A stretch of 64,000 nt of DNA from Roseiarcus sp963741405 (GCA_963741405.1 CAVUHX010000015.1:42527-106526); one strand, 5' to 3'. Shown: positions 18,025 to 27,223, counted from the first letter of the stretch. Numbers and translations: made by a program. The notes: generated by a model from the sequence alone, not told the origin.

Positions 18025-18575
18025 GCCTGCGCCTCGAATTCGCCGGCGAAGGCCGCGGCGTTGCGGTATTTCACTGTCTGCAGGTGCTCACAATACATGA
18101 CAAGCTCGCCTTTGCCCTTGAACACTTGGTAGCTCGCCCGGATGAGCCCCATTTCCCTGTATTTTGGCCGCTTGTCGAGATGGGTCCGGATCGTGTAGAT
18201 CGTGTCGCCGATGAACACGGGCTTGATGAATCGCAATTTGTCGTAGCCATAGGAAAAGGCGTTAATGCAGTTCGTCGCCACGAGCCCGAGGCCGGCGGAA
18301 AACACGAAGGCCCCCGCGACGAGCCGCCTGCCGAAAATGCCTTCGCGCGCGGCGAACATCTCGTCGGCGACATAGGGGTGCATGTCGAGAACCAGCGCGT
18401 TGAACTGCATCGATTCTCCTTCGGAAATCGTACGCCTCAGCGAACGGATGCGATGGCCGATCTCGAAGTCCTCGTAGAACCAGTTTTCCGCGTTCCAAAC
18501 CGGAAGCGAGGCGTGGTCGGCCGGCATGTCCGCAGGATGGGTCGAAGACACGCCGACGGTCGGAGCAATCGACAT
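18021..18575 (-). CDS. MaoC-like acyl-CoA dehydratase
   Basis: The protein has 184 residues and a hot-dog fold of the MaoC dehydratase type. FYEDFEIGHRIRSLRRTISEGE opens the domain, followed by FGRRLVAGAFVFS in the hydratase position and LRFIKPVFIGDTIYTIRT at the end. It overlaps the CaiB gene and follows the amidohydrolase gene by 17 bases. It resembles the second MaoC protein at 28689-29150 (shared YDRLRFVKPVFIGDTI-type block), suggesting related substrates in the two halves of this region. Confidence 0.88.
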   Translation of the reverse strand: MSIAPTVGVSSTHPADMPADHASLPVWNAENWFYEDFEIGHRIRSLRRTISEGESMQFNALVLDMHPYVADEMFAAREGIFGRRLVAGAFVFSAGLGLVATNCINAFSYGYDKLRFIKPVFIGDTIYTIRTHLDKRPKYREMGLIRASYQVFKGKGELVMYCEHLQTVKYRNAAAFAGEFEAQA

Positions 18576-18592
18576 GCCTCAGCCTCGTCCGG

Positions 18593-19438
18593 TCAGATCG
18601 CCAGTCGCCAGATGCGGCGCGCATTGGCGCTGAAGAGGCGCTCGCGCTCGGCTGTCGAGCAGCCGAGGGTGAGAGCGTGCGCCGCCGCCATCCACGTCGA
18701 CAGGCTGGCCGTCAGGGTGCAGACCGGCCAGTCGCTGCCCCAGACGACCCGGTCCCAGCCGAAGCACGCGATCGCGTGTTCGACATAGGGCCGGATGTCG
18801 TCGATGGTCCAGCCAGCCGGATCGGCATAGGCGACCACTCCGGAAACCTTGACCGCAACGTTGGGGCGCTTCGCGATTTCCGCGATCGACTCGCGCCAGG
18901 GATGCTCCACCCGGTCCCTGATCGCCGGTACGCCGCAATGGTCGAGGACGAACTGGACCCCGGGAGCGGCGTCGGCGAGCGCGATCGCCTTGTCGATCTG
19001 GTCCGGCCGAACGCAGAGATCGAACGGACGGCCGGCGCCGGCAAGCCGGCGCAGGTTGTCGCGAAACAGGGGCCTCTCGCTGATGTCATTGGGGACCACG
19101 TGCAGGACGCGGCGGAACCCCTTGACGAACGGATCAGTGAGCTGGCGCTCGAGGAAAGCAGGAAATCCGTCCTCCTCCGGACGGCAGGAGCTGATTGCGC
19201 CCCGCAGCAAGCTGCCGCTGTCGAGAGCGAGCGCCGCGACATTGCGCGTCTCTGCTTCGATATCCCCCGGCTCGACGTCGACCTCCATGTGAAGGGCGTC
19301 GGTGACGCCGCAACGCCGCGCTTCGGCCTCATAGATCTCGTAATGGAAGTCGCGGTCGAGCGCGGCGACGTCGGCGAGCCACGGATAGCTCAGCCGGTCG
19401 CGGTAGACGAGATGGAGATGGGTGTCGATGATCGGCGA
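18593..19438 (-). CDS. Amidohydrolase-2 family hydrolase with stop at codon 2
   Basis: The frame reads IIDTHLHLVYRDRLSYPW (HxH metal motif), then VQFVLDHCGV, NVAVKVSGV and VVWGSDWPV near the end, the normal layout of TIM-barrel lactonase/decarboxylase amidohydrolases such as L-fuconolactonase relatives. The only ATG before the HxH motif, at 19444, is followed directly by TAG (19439-19441). The ATG at 19288 would discard the metal motif. Either the TAG is a real null mutation or a sequence error. The gene heads the amidohydrolase-MaoC-CaiB run on the minus strand, just downstream of the IclR gene. Confidence 0.75.
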   Translation of the reverse strand, partial: SPIIDTHLHLVYRDRLSYPWLADVAALDRDFHYEIYEAEARRCGVTDALHMEVDVEPGDIEAETRNVAALALDSGSLLRGAISSCRPEEDGFPAFLERQLTDPFVKGFRRVLHVVPNDISERPLFRDNLRRLAGAGRPFDLCVRPDQIDKAIALADAAPGVQFVLDHCGVPAIRDRVEHPWRESIAEIAKRPNVAVKVSGVVAYADPAGWTIDDIRPYVEHAIACFGWDRVVWGSDWPVCTLTASLSTWMAAAHALTLGCSTAERERLFSANARRIWRLAI

Positions 19439-19526
19439 CTACATCCCGCCGGCCCCTGCGTTGCGCGTTTCCAAGTCCAATTTAATCACATATGAATGAA
19501 ATCTTCAAATAAAAATCACGTCCCGA

Positions 19527-20318
19527 TCATTTCGGCTGTGTGTCCACTTGCCCCCGAATGCGCATGGACAGGGCCGACGCGGTCTCCTGCAGGAGCGCGA
19601 TGGTCTCCGGGATGTCCGGGGCCTTCGGTCGGTTCAGCGGGGCCATGTACGGGCAGGTCAGGGCGGCGAGCGCCGCCCCGTCGCCGCCCAGCACCGGGGC
19701 CGAAAGATTGTAGACCCCGGCCGTCTGCTGGCTCGGCATCACTTCGTAGCCGCGCTGCCGGATCTGCATGAGCCGCTCGTCGAGGTCGTCCGGGCGCGGT
19801 TGCTCCTCGTCTGCGCCCTCCTGCTCGGCGATCATCGTCGCGCGGGCTTCTGGCGAGCGGAAGGCGAGCAGAACATGGCCCGATCCGGTTCTGAACAGGT
19901 CGACCCGCGCGCCGACCCGGATCGCCAGCCCCCAGTAACCCGGCGCGTCCATCTGGGCGATCACGGTGACGCCCGCGCGGTCGTAGACCGCGAGATGGTT
20001 CGACTGCATCGCCTGCGCGGCGAGGGCGCGCATGAGCGGCGTAGCCTGCGCCACGAGCCTCCGGATCGGCCGGTGGAAATGAGCGAGGCCGAACAGCTTG
20101 AGGGTCAGCTCGTAGCGATCGCTTGCGTTGCGGGCGACATAGCCGCGGCGCACCAAGCGCTCCAGCATGCGGTACTGCTCGTTCGGCGTGCGGCGGAGGG
20201 CCTTGGCGATCTCCGCCTGGCTCAGCCCCTCCTCCTCGCCGGCAAGCAGTTCGAGGATATCGAGTCCTTTGTCGAGCGCGGGCGCCCGGTACCGGTCGAG
20301 TTCGTCGGAATCGCTCAT
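19527..20318 (-). CDS. IclR-family transcriptional regulator
   Basis: The 263-residue protein has an N-terminal winged helix (LDILELLAGEEEGLSQAEIA and RTPNEQYRMLERLVRRGY) and a C-terminal effector-binding domain (VYDRAGVTVIAQ, FRTGSGHVLLAF, GVYNLSAPVLG). The start MSDSDELDRY at 20318 follows a GGGGCGACGAG stretch; the longer frame to 20402 is less likely. It is divergent from the ABC transporter gene set starting at 20481 and upstream of the amidohydrolase-MaoC-CaiB genes, so it probably controls one or both. Confidence 0.92.
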   Translation of the reverse strand: MSDSDELDRYRAPALDKGLDILELLAGEEEGLSQAEIAKALRRTPNEQYRMLERLVRRGYVARNASDRYELTLKLFGLAHFHRPIRRLVAQATPLMRALAAQAMQSNHLAVYDRAGVTVIAQMDAPGYWGLAIRVGARVDLFRTGSGHVLLAFRSPEARATMIAEQEGADEEQPRPDDLDERLMQIRQRGYEVMPSQQTAGVYNLSAPVLGGDGAALAALTCPYMAPLNRPKAPDIPETIALLQETASALSMRIRGQVDTQPK

Positions 20319-20377
20319 CTCGTCGCCCCGCAGATCGACGGCGCCCGCACCATCGTTGACAGGGTGGAGCCTATCTG

Positions 20378-20412
20378 ATTTGCTAGTGAATGTTAATTTC
20401 AAATATGGGCGG
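20378..20412. promoter_or_regulatory. AT-rich candidate IclR operator
   Basis: Between the IclR start and the transporter start lies an AT-rich stretch with the near-palindrome TGAATGTTAATTTCA (TGAA-N7-TTCA) around 20387-20401. IclR proteins bind palindromes of this size in their divergent promoter regions. The assignment rests on position and symmetry. Confidence 0.35.
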
Positions 20413-20781
20413 ACGTTGGCGTCGTTCGTCCGAGGCCGGGTGCGTAACGACGATCAAAACAACGCCATGTGGAGGAGTCCATGAAACGCGCTGTCTTTAC
20501 AACCGCGGCCCTGGCGCCGTTGCTCGTCGTCTCTGGCCTGTCCTCGGCCGCCAGTCTGCCGGTTCGTTCCCTGGCGTCACCATCGACGCGAAACTGATCG
20601 GAGGGCAGGAATACGAGCCGCTCTACGCCCGCATCCCCGAATGGGAGAAGCTGACCGGCGCCAAGGTCAACATCCTTGCCAAGAAAAACGGGTTCGACAT
20701 CGACAAGTAATTCAAGTCTGATATCGCCGCCAATACAGTGAACTGGTGCGTCGGCTGGAATCACACTGGCTCCTCGCTATT

Positions 20782-21977
20782 TCAAGTGGGTGAATTAGCG
20801 AGCACGTCGCCGGCGATGAGGTGGACGATGGCTTTGAGGTTTCGTTTGGTTCGGTAGCCCTTGGCCTTGCGCTTGGCGGCCTGGACATTGCCGTTGATGG
20901 CTTCCAGGACGCCGTTGGAAAGGCCGGTTGCGATCGATCTGAGAATGCCCTCGGCCTTGGCCATGATCGTCGTGGCCAGTCGTTTCATCGGGCCGAGATC
21001 GCAGACCCGAACCCAGGCGTTCCAGCGATCGAGGAAGCGTCGGGCCGTCTTGGCGTCCATCGTGAACTGCTGCTGCAGGTTCATGCGGATTTGCATCGCC
21101 TGGATCGTGTCCAGGTTCTGCGCTTCCAATCTTGACAACGCTTCCTTCTCCTCCCGCGTCAGATGATCGACGTTCTTGAGGAAGATGTAGCGCCGGCCCT
21201 TGATCTGGAAGTTGTTCCGCGCTTCCTCGCGCCGCACCTGGTCGACGGCCTCGTTGGCGAGTTTGATGACGTGGAATTTGTCGAACGTGATCTCGGCGTT
21301 GTCGAAATTCGCCTTGATCCCCCCATGTCGATGCTGGCGTCGGTGACCGCCTCGCGCTTGCCGCCGTGCGCCTCGAGGAAATCCGCGAATTCCTTCACCG
21401 TCGCAGCGTCCTTGCCGTCGGCCACGTAGATGACTTTGCGTCGCGCCATGTCGACGAACAGGCTGATGTAGTCGTGGCCGCGCCGCGCCGAGGTTTCGTC
21501 GGCGGCGATGCGCCGCACCTGCGACAAATCCAGCCCCTCCACCGCGCGCCAAACGTAGTGCTCGACGATCCGCCACAAGCGCGTGTCGTGCTCGCCGAGC
21601 CGCTTGGCCGCATTGGCGATCGGCATCGCCTTGGCCAGCGCCAGCACGTAGGCCTCGAACAACAACGTGAACCCGGAACCCGCCCGAGCCCACGGCGTGG
21701 CGACCTTGCGCACCCCGCAGTTCGGACAGCTCACTCGCGGCACACGAGCGTGCAACAGCGTGCGATGCTGGAAGAAGTCCAGATGCCGCCACGTCTCGTC
21801 CTTCGTGTCGTGAACCGCACAACCCTCGCCTCCGCACTCAGCGCAGGCGAACCGGCTCCCGCGTGGAAAATCCACGTACAAATCGAGCCGACCATCCTCG
21901 ACCGCAAACTCGCTACGCGTCACCATCCACGGCGACTGAAACCCAAGGGCCAACTGGAAAAGATCGGTGTCTCGCAT
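20782..21977 (-). CDS. ISL3-family transposase, one frame break
   Basis: The first frame (from 21977) has the zinc-ribbon start FACAECGGEGCAVHD and VSCPNCG and the first catalytic Asp region RRIAADETSARRGHDY. After a shift at the six-C run near 21323-21328, the second frame continues EITFDKFHVIKLANEAVDQV to 20782 and includes the C-terminal GLSNGVLEAINGNVQAAKRKA with the last acidic catalytic residue. The shift lies in a homopolymer, so a sequencing or slippage error is likely. Length and order fit ISL3. Confidence 0.9.
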
Positions 21978-22027
21978 CCCCTCAGGCTAAACGCGATCCC
22001 CCTCAGGCTAAACGCGACCCCCCTCAG
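21978..22027. repeat. 21-bp tandem repeat upstream of the ISL3 transposase
   Basis: A 21-base unit beginning CCCCTCAGGC and ending AAACGCGAYC occurs at 21978-21998 and 21999-22019, with an eight-base third start at 22020. It abuts the transposase start codon, so it sits in its leader and could affect its expression. Confidence 0.75.
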
Positions 22028-23221
22028 CGATCGCCAACCCGCCCCCAAATTCCGACTTACCCACTCCTTTCAGCGAGGAGCCATCACACTTCATTTGCGC
22101 CGCAGTACACGAGTCTTTACACCGACCTTTCGAAGCTGGTTCCCAAGGAAGAGCTCGACAAATACCTGCCCGGGATTATCAAGGCGTCGACCATCGACGG
22201 CAAACTCTATATGCTGCCGCGCGCCAAATTTGACGTCTCCGCGCTCTATTATCTCAAGAGCAACTACACCGACGACGCGAAAAAGAAGGCGTTCAAAGAA
22301 AAATACGGCTACGACCTCGCCCCGCCGACCACCTGGCAGCAGGCCAAGGACCAGGCGATCTTCCTCTCCAACCCGCCGAATTTCTACGGCACCCAGTTCG
22401 CCGGCAAGGAGGAGGCGATCAACGGCCGCTTCTACGAGATGGTCGTCGCCGAAGGCGGCGAGTATCTCGATTCGAAGGGCAGGCCGGCATTCAATTCCGA
22501 CGCCGGGGTGCGCGCGCTCAACTGGTTCGTCGATCTCTACAAAGCGAAGGCGGTGCCGGCGGGCACGACCAATTATCTCTGGGATGATCTCGGCAACAAT
22601 TTCATGTCCGGGACGATCGCGATGGATCTCGACTGGCCGGGCTATTCGACCGTCTTCAACGATCCGAAGACCTCGAAGGTCGCCGGCAACGTCGGGATCA
22701 TCGTGCAGCCGGCGGGATCCTCGGGCAAGCATACCGGCTGGTCCGGCACGCACGGTTTCTCGGTGACCGAAGCATGCAAGAACAAGGAGGCGGCAGTGTC
22801 GCTCATCTTGTGGCTGACCAACGACGACAGCCAGAAGATCGAGGCTGCAAACGGGTCGCTGCCGACGCGCCCCGCCGTATGGGAATGGGACATCGCCCAG
22901 GTGGCCAACGATCCGTACAAGAAGCAGGTCCTGTCGACCTTCCAGGAGGCGGCGAAATATGCCTTCCCGGTCCCGCCGATCGCGGAATGGATCGAGATCT
23001 CCAACGCCGTCTATCCCGAGCTCCAGGCTGCGATCCTCGGCGACAAGACCGCGAAGGCTGCTCTCGACTCGGCGGCCGACAAGGCGACCAAGATCTTGCA
23101 GGACGCCGGCAAACTTTGAGGAAATGCGCGTGGCGACGGAGGCGGAGCCGAAGGGCGCCGCCGCCGTCGTAACCCTTGTCCGCGCACGGGATTGCAGCTC
23201 CGACAAACCCTTTCCGGGCCG

Positions 23222-24118
23222 ATGGAGTCCTTGCGAATCAGCACGCCGCTGCTCCAACTGCTTCCGGCGATCATAGTGCTCGTTGCGACGGTCGCGGCGC
23301 CTCTCGCCTTCTCCTTCTATACGAGCTTCACCGCCTACCGCCTGACGCGCCCCGAGACCCTCTGGGTGCTGGTCGGAACGCGCAACTACGTCAACGCCTT
23401 CACCGATCCGGTCTTCTGGCAGGCTTTCGGACGCACTGTTCTACTTCTGACGGTCGCGCTCAATCTCGAAATGCTGCTTGGGCTCGGGCTGGCGCTCCTG
23501 GTAGAGAAGGCGACTCGCGGGCAAAGGCTCCTGCGCGCGCTGATGATGTTTCCGATGATGTTTTCGCCGCTCCTCGTCGGCTTTCAGTTCAAGTTTCTGT
23601 TCAACGACAATGTCGGGCTCGTCAACAACGCCCTGCAATCGCTGGGGATCACCGAAACGGCGATCCCCTGGCTGATCAATGGAACGCTGGCCTTCTTCGC
23701 CATCGTTGTCGCCGAAGTCTGGTCGTCGACTCCGGTGTTCGCCATCCTCATCCTGGCCGGCCTGCTGGCGATGCCCCGCGAGCCGATCGAGGCGGCGAAG
23801 GTCGATGGCTGTACCCCCTGGCAGAGCTTCCGCTACGTGACCTGGCCGTTCATCATGCCGTTCGCCTACATCGCCATGACGATCCGCTCGCTCGACGTCG
23901 GCCGAGCCTACGACATCGTCAAGATCATGACCGACGGCGGCCCGGCGCGGCGCACGGAGCTCATCTGGACGTTGGTTGGGCGCACTGCCTACAGCGACGC
24001 ACGCATGGGCGCCGCCAACGCCATGGCCTATGCCTCGATCGCGCTCTCGATCCTGTTCACCGTCTACTTCTTCCGCAAGCTCGCCGCCGCGCGGACGCAG
24101 ATCGCCGTGGAGTGGTGA
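23222..24118 (+). CDS. Sugar ABC transporter permease (MalF/UgpA type)
   Basis: The 298-residue inner-membrane protein has six predicted helices, the first at about residues 10-35. The EAA loop is EPIEAAKVDGCTPWQSFRYV, which contacts the ATPase. It belongs to the binding-protein-dependent transport family. The next permease begins two bases after its stop. A TTG start at 23192 would add ten residues; ATG 23222 is preferred. It works with the ATPase at 24670 and, originally, with the solute-binding protein now disrupted upstream. Confidence 0.92.
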   Translation: MESLRISTPLLQLLPAIIVLVATVAAPLAFSFYTSFTAYRLTRPETLWVLVGTRNYVNAFTDPVFWQAFGRTVLLLTVALNLEMLLGLGLALLVEKATRGQRLLRALMMFPMMFSPLLVGFQFKFLFNDNVGLVNNALQSLGITETAIPWLINGTLAFFAIVVAEVWSSTPVFAILILAGLLAMPREPIEAAKVDGCTPWQSFRYVTWPFIMPFAYIAMTIRSLDVGRAYDIVKIMTDGGPARRTELIWTLVGRTAYSDARMGAANAMAYASIALSILFTVYFFRKLAAARTQIAVEW

Positions 24119-24119
24119 G

Positions 24120-24665
24120 ATGACGCGCAGCGAAACGTCGCAGATCTGGAATCGTCTCGCCGCCCTCGGGCGCGTCATCGGCCTCTTTTTCGCGTTTCTG
24201 ATCATCTGCCTGCCAGGTGCCTGGATTGTGCTCAGCTCCCTTCGGCCAACGGTCGAGATCATGGCGAAGCCGCCGGTCTGGATTCCCCACAGGTTGTCCC
24301 TGGACGCTTATACGGCGATGTTCGCCGCGGTCGCGGCACCTGCCGGAAGAACCCGTCGATCAGCCAGATTGTGAACGGCCTTCTGGCAGGTGGAATTTCC
24401 GCTCGCCGGACCGGGCATCGCCTCCTCCGCGATCTTCGCCTTCATGACGTCCTGGAACGAGTTCGCGCTCGCTTCGCAGCTCACCCGCTCCGTGAACTCG
24501 AAGACGCTTCCGGTCGGGCTGCTCGACTACACCTCGGAGTTCACCATCGACTGGCGCGGAATGTGCGCGCAGGCGGTGGTGATGATCGCGCCGGCCTTCG
24601 CGCTGACCTTCATCATCCAGAAGCGTCTGGTCTCGGGCCTCACCTTTGGCGCCGTGAAAGGCTGA
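24120..24665 (+). pseudogene. Second ABC permease (MalG type), internally deleted and partly inverted
   Basis: The start (MTRSETSQIWNRL, first helix, then LSLDAYTAMFAA) and the end (AFWQVEFPLAGPG, AIFAFMTSWNEFALA, LTFIIQKRLVSG) match a MalG-type permease, but only 182 codons separate the start from the stop where about 280 are normal. Between 24331 and 24378 the minus strand reads PFTIWLIDGFFRQVPR, a piece of the same permease in reverse orientation. The middle helices and the EAA loop are missing, so the product would be non-functional. This disables the transporter unless another permease substitutes. Confidence 0.88.
24331..24378 (-). other. Micro-inverted segment of the MalG-type permease gene
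   Basis: Read on the minus strand this segment encodes PFTIWLIDGFFRQVPR, the conserved stretch that normally precedes the EAA loop. CACCTGCCGGAA at 24337-24348 is nearly the reverse complement of TTCTGGCAGGTG at 24381-24392, both deriving from the repeated TTCYGGCAGGT of the gene. These short inverted repeats offer a mechanism (replication template switch) for the inversion plus deletion. Confidence 0.85.
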
Positions 24666-24669
24666 CGTC

Positions 24670-25776
24670 ATGGCGACGGTTGCGCTCGAACAGCTCATCA
24701 AGCGCTACGGCCAGGTCGAGGCGGTGCGGGCGATCGACCTTGCGATCGCGGACGGAGAGTTCGTTGCTCTGGTGGGACCGTCGGGCTGCGGCAAGTCGAC
24801 GACGCTCAGGATGATCGCCGGACTTGAGGAGGTGTCGGCGGGATCGATCCGGATCGGCGGCGAGATCGTCAACGACGTCCCGCCCCGATCGCGCAACATC
24901 TCGATGGTGTTTCAGTCCTATGCGCTGTACCCGCACATGAGCGTGCGCGAGAACATGGGCTTCTCCCTCAAGATCGCAAAGCGGCCGCAGGCCGAGATCG
25001 ACGCGCGGGTCGCCGAAGCAAGCGACATCCTCCACCTCGGCGATCTGCTCGACCGCCGGCCGTCACAGCTCTCCGGCGGTCAGCGCCAGCGCGTGGCGAT
25101 GGGGCGCGCCATCGTCCGCAAGCCCGAGGTGTTCCTGTTCGACGAGCCGCTGTCGAATCTCGATGCGAAGCTGCGCGGACAGATGCGCACGGAAATCAAG
25201 CTTTTGCACGCCCGCGTGCCCTCGACCGTCGTATATGTTACCCACGATCAGGTCGAGGCGATGACCCTCGCCGACCGGATCGTCGTCATGCGCGATGGGT
25301 TGATCGAGCAGGTCGGCTCGCCCGACGAGGTCTTCCGCCGTCCGGCGACCCGGTTCGTCGCAGGCTTCATCGGCTCGCCGGCAATGAACATTGCCGATGC
25401 CGAGGTCCTGGACGGCAAGATCGTCTTCGCCAACGGCGACTGGCTGCCGATTCCCGATCGGTTCCGGCAGGCGAGGTTTGCCGGGCGGCGCATCGCCGTC
25501 GGCATGCGGCCGGACGACGTCTACCCGAGCGGGCACGGCCTGCCGTCGGCGTCCGGCAGCGAGGTCGTCGAGCGCGAGCTTCCCGTCTCGGTGACCGAAC
25601 CCCTCGGCAACGAGACCCTCGTCTTCCTCCGTTTCGGCGGCCGCGATTGGGTCGCCAGGATGCTCAATCCGATCCCGCTCGAGTCCGGGCGGAAGATCGC
25701 GGTCTCATTCGATCTTGCGAAGGCGCATATCTTTTCGACCGAGGGTGGTCGGGCGGTCGCAGCGACAGGAGCGTGA
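24670..25776 (+). CDS. Sugar ABC transporter ATPase (UgpC/MsmK type)
   Basis: The 368-residue ATPase has Walker A GPSGCGKST, Q-loop VFQSYALYPHMSV, signature LSGGQRQRVAMGRAI, Walker B VFLFDEPLSNLDAKL, the switch histidine in THDQVEAM, and a C-terminal TOBE/OB region of about 130 residues. It begins five bases after the damaged permease and ends one base before the enolase-superfamily gene, so it is in the middle of an operon. Proteins of this type energise import of glycosides and polyols. Confidence 0.95.
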   Translation: MATVALEQLIKRYGQVEAVRAIDLAIADGEFVALVGPSGCGKSTTLRMIAGLEEVSAGSIRIGGEIVNDVPPRSRNISMVFQSYALYPHMSVRENMGFSLKIAKRPQAEIDARVAEASDILHLGDLLDRRPSQLSGGQRQRVAMGRAIVRKPEVFLFDEPLSNLDAKLRGQMRTEIKLLHARVPSTVVYVTHDQVEAMTLADRIVVMRDGLIEQVGSPDEVFRRPATRFVAGFIGSPAMNIADAEVLDGKIVFANGDWLPIPDRFRQARFAGRRIAVGMRPDDVYPSGHGLPSASGSEVVERELPVSVTEPLGNETLVFLRFGGRDWVARMLNPIPLESGRKIAVSFDLAKAHIFSTEGGRAVAATGA

Positions 25777-25777
25777 G

Positions 25778-26897
25778 ATGGCGCGGATCGAACGGGTCGA
25801 GCTGCGACTGGTCGACATTCCACCGAAAGTCAGGCGCACTGACGCCATTCAGAGCTTCGTTTCGCAGGAAACGCCGATCGTGACGATCACCGACAGCGAC
25901 GGTGCAGTCGGCACGGGCTACAGCTACACGATCGGGACAGGCGGATCGTCCGTCATGCGCCTCCTCGCCGACCATCTGGCGCCGAGGCTCATCGGCCGGG
26001 ACGCAGAAAGAATCGAGGCGATCTGGCGGGAGCTGGAATTCGCCACCCACGCCACCAACGATCGGCGCGATTTCGGTTCTGGCGCTGGCAGCGATCGATA
26101 CCGCGCTGTGGGATCTGTGCTGCAGGCGCCGCGGCCTGCCGCTATGGGTCGTCGCCGGAGGCGCGGCCGACCGCCGTCCGCTCTACACGACGGAGGGCGG
26201 GTGGCTGCACATCGACGAGGCTGCGCTCGTCGACGACGCGCTCGCGGCGCGCGAGAAGGGATTTTCCGGTTCGAAGGTCAAGATCGGCCGCCCGCACGTA
26301 TCGGAGGACTACCGGAGGCTCGCGGCTATGCGCTCGGCGTTGGGGTCAGGCTACGAGATCATGACCGACGCCAATCAGGGTTTCGCGCTCGACGAGGCGA
26401 TCCGGCGCGCCGGCCGCCTCGCCGAGCTCGATCTTGCCTGGATCGAGGAACCGTTGCCCGCCGACGATCTCGACGGACATGTCCGACTGTCCCGCGCCAC
26501 GACGACGCCGGTCGCGATCGGCGAATCGCTCTACTCGATCCGCCACTTCCGCGAATACATGGCGAGGGGCGCCTGCTCGATTGTGCAGGTCGACGTGGCG
26601 CGCATCGGCGGAATCACCCCCTGGCTCAAGGTGGCGCATGCGGCGGAGGCGTTCGACATGCCGGTCTGCCCGCACTTCCTGATGGAGCTGCATGTGAGCC
26701 TCAGCTGCGCCGTGCCGAACGGCAGATATGTCGAATACATCCCGCAGCTCGACGAATTGACGACGTCGCGCCTCGCGATCGAGAATGGCATGGCCCTCGC
26801 CCCGGCGTCGCCCGGTATCGGGGTCGAATGGGATTTCGAGGCGGTGAAGGCGAAAAGCCTCGCCGAGTTCACGCGTGCGATCAGAGGAACGCAATGA
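25778..26897 (+). CDS. Mandelate racemase/muconate-lactonizing family dehydratase, one frame break
   Basis: The product is an enolase-superfamily sugar-acid dehydratase or racemase. The N-terminal capping domain is read from ATG 25778 (MARIERVELRLVDIPP). Dropping one A from the AA at 26057-26058 joins it to ISVLALAAIDTALWDLC. The barrel domain shows the catalytic KVKIG lysine pair, metal ligands in MTDANQGF, WIEEPLP and AIGESLYS, and the His of CPHFLMELHV. The extra base breaks the gene, as in iolC. It overlaps the mutarotase gene by four bases. The substrate is not predictable beyond a sugar acid. Confidence 0.87.
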
Positions 26898-27223
26898 AAC
26901 GCATGGGCATGGTGATCGGCGTCAGGCCGGAGCGGATCGCCGAATACAAGAAAACGCACGCGGCCGTCTGGCCGGAGATTCTCGCCAAGATCTCGGACTG
27001 CAACATCCGCAATTACACGATCTTCCTGCGCGAGCCGGAGAACCTGCTGTTCGGCTACTGGGAGTATCACGGCGACGACTGGGCGGCCGACGCGGCGAAG
27101 ATGGAGGCCGACCCACGAACCCAGGAATGGTGGGCGATTCACAAGCCGATGCAGGCGCCGCTCGAGACGCGCGCCGAGGACGAATGGTGGGCGATGGCCG
27201 AGGAAGTGTTTCACGTCGACTGA
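26894..27223 (+). CDS. L-rhamnose mutarotase family protein
   Basis: The 109-residue protein matches the RhaM family in length and motifs: EYKKTHAAVWPEI near the start, CNIRNYTIFLREPENLLFGYWEY in the middle, and EEWWAIHKPMQ-like (QEWWAIHKPMQ) near the end. The family interconverts anomers of L-rhamnose or related sugars. It is coupled by ATGA overlap to the enolase-superfamily gene, which points to a sugar or sugar-acid pathway fed by the adjacent ABC transporter. A further ATG at 27236 opens a short frame that I cannot assign. Confidence 0.88.
   Translation: MKRMGMVIGVRPERIAEYKKTHAAVWPEILAKISDCNIRNYTIFLREPENLLFGYWEYHGDDWAADAAKMEADPRTQEWWAIHKPMQAPLETRAEDEWWAMAEEVFHVD

Larger units (their letters stand above)
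20768..22082. mobile_element. ISL3-family insertion sequence, complete
   Basis: The 1315-bp element has inverted ends that both begin GGCTCCTCGCT and share AGTGGGT a few bases further in. It carries one minus-strand transposase and is bounded by a perfect 8-bp duplication. Its insertion destroyed a solute-binding-protein gene. The intact ends and duplication suggest a fairly recent insertion. Confidence 0.93.
20760..22090. repeat. 8-bp target-site duplication of the ISL3 element
   Basis: ATCACACT occurs at 20760-20767 and again at 22083-22090, directly flanking the inverted ends of the element. Eight bases is the usual duplication of ISL3 transposition. The coordinates cover both copies and the element between them. 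Confidence 0.93.
20481..23119 (+). pseudogene. Sugar-type ABC solute-binding protein, interrupted by ISL3
   Basis: The gene starts at ATG 20481 behind GGAGGAG and encodes a signal peptide (MKRAVFTTAALAPLLVVSGL). It shifts frame near 20550-20562, meets an in-frame TAA at 20708, and is then split by the ISL3 element at 20768-22082. Joining 20767 to 22091 restores the reading frame exactly (WNHTSFAPQYTSLYTDLSK). The downstream 340 residues are a typical family-1 extracellular solute-binding protein (AMDLDWPGYSTVF, TGWSGTHGFSVTEACKNKEA). As sequenced it cannot make a full protein. The permeases and ATPase of the same transporter follow. Confidence 0.9.

Noticed and set aside
22091..23257. A 388-codon minus-strand frame
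   Set aside because: Antisense shadow of the solute-binding-protein gene.
25715..27223. A 502-residue frame suggesting an enolase-mutarotase fusion
   Set aside because: The middle of the frame is antisense-like, arginine-rich noise caused by one extra base; the two genes are separate and overlap by ATGA.
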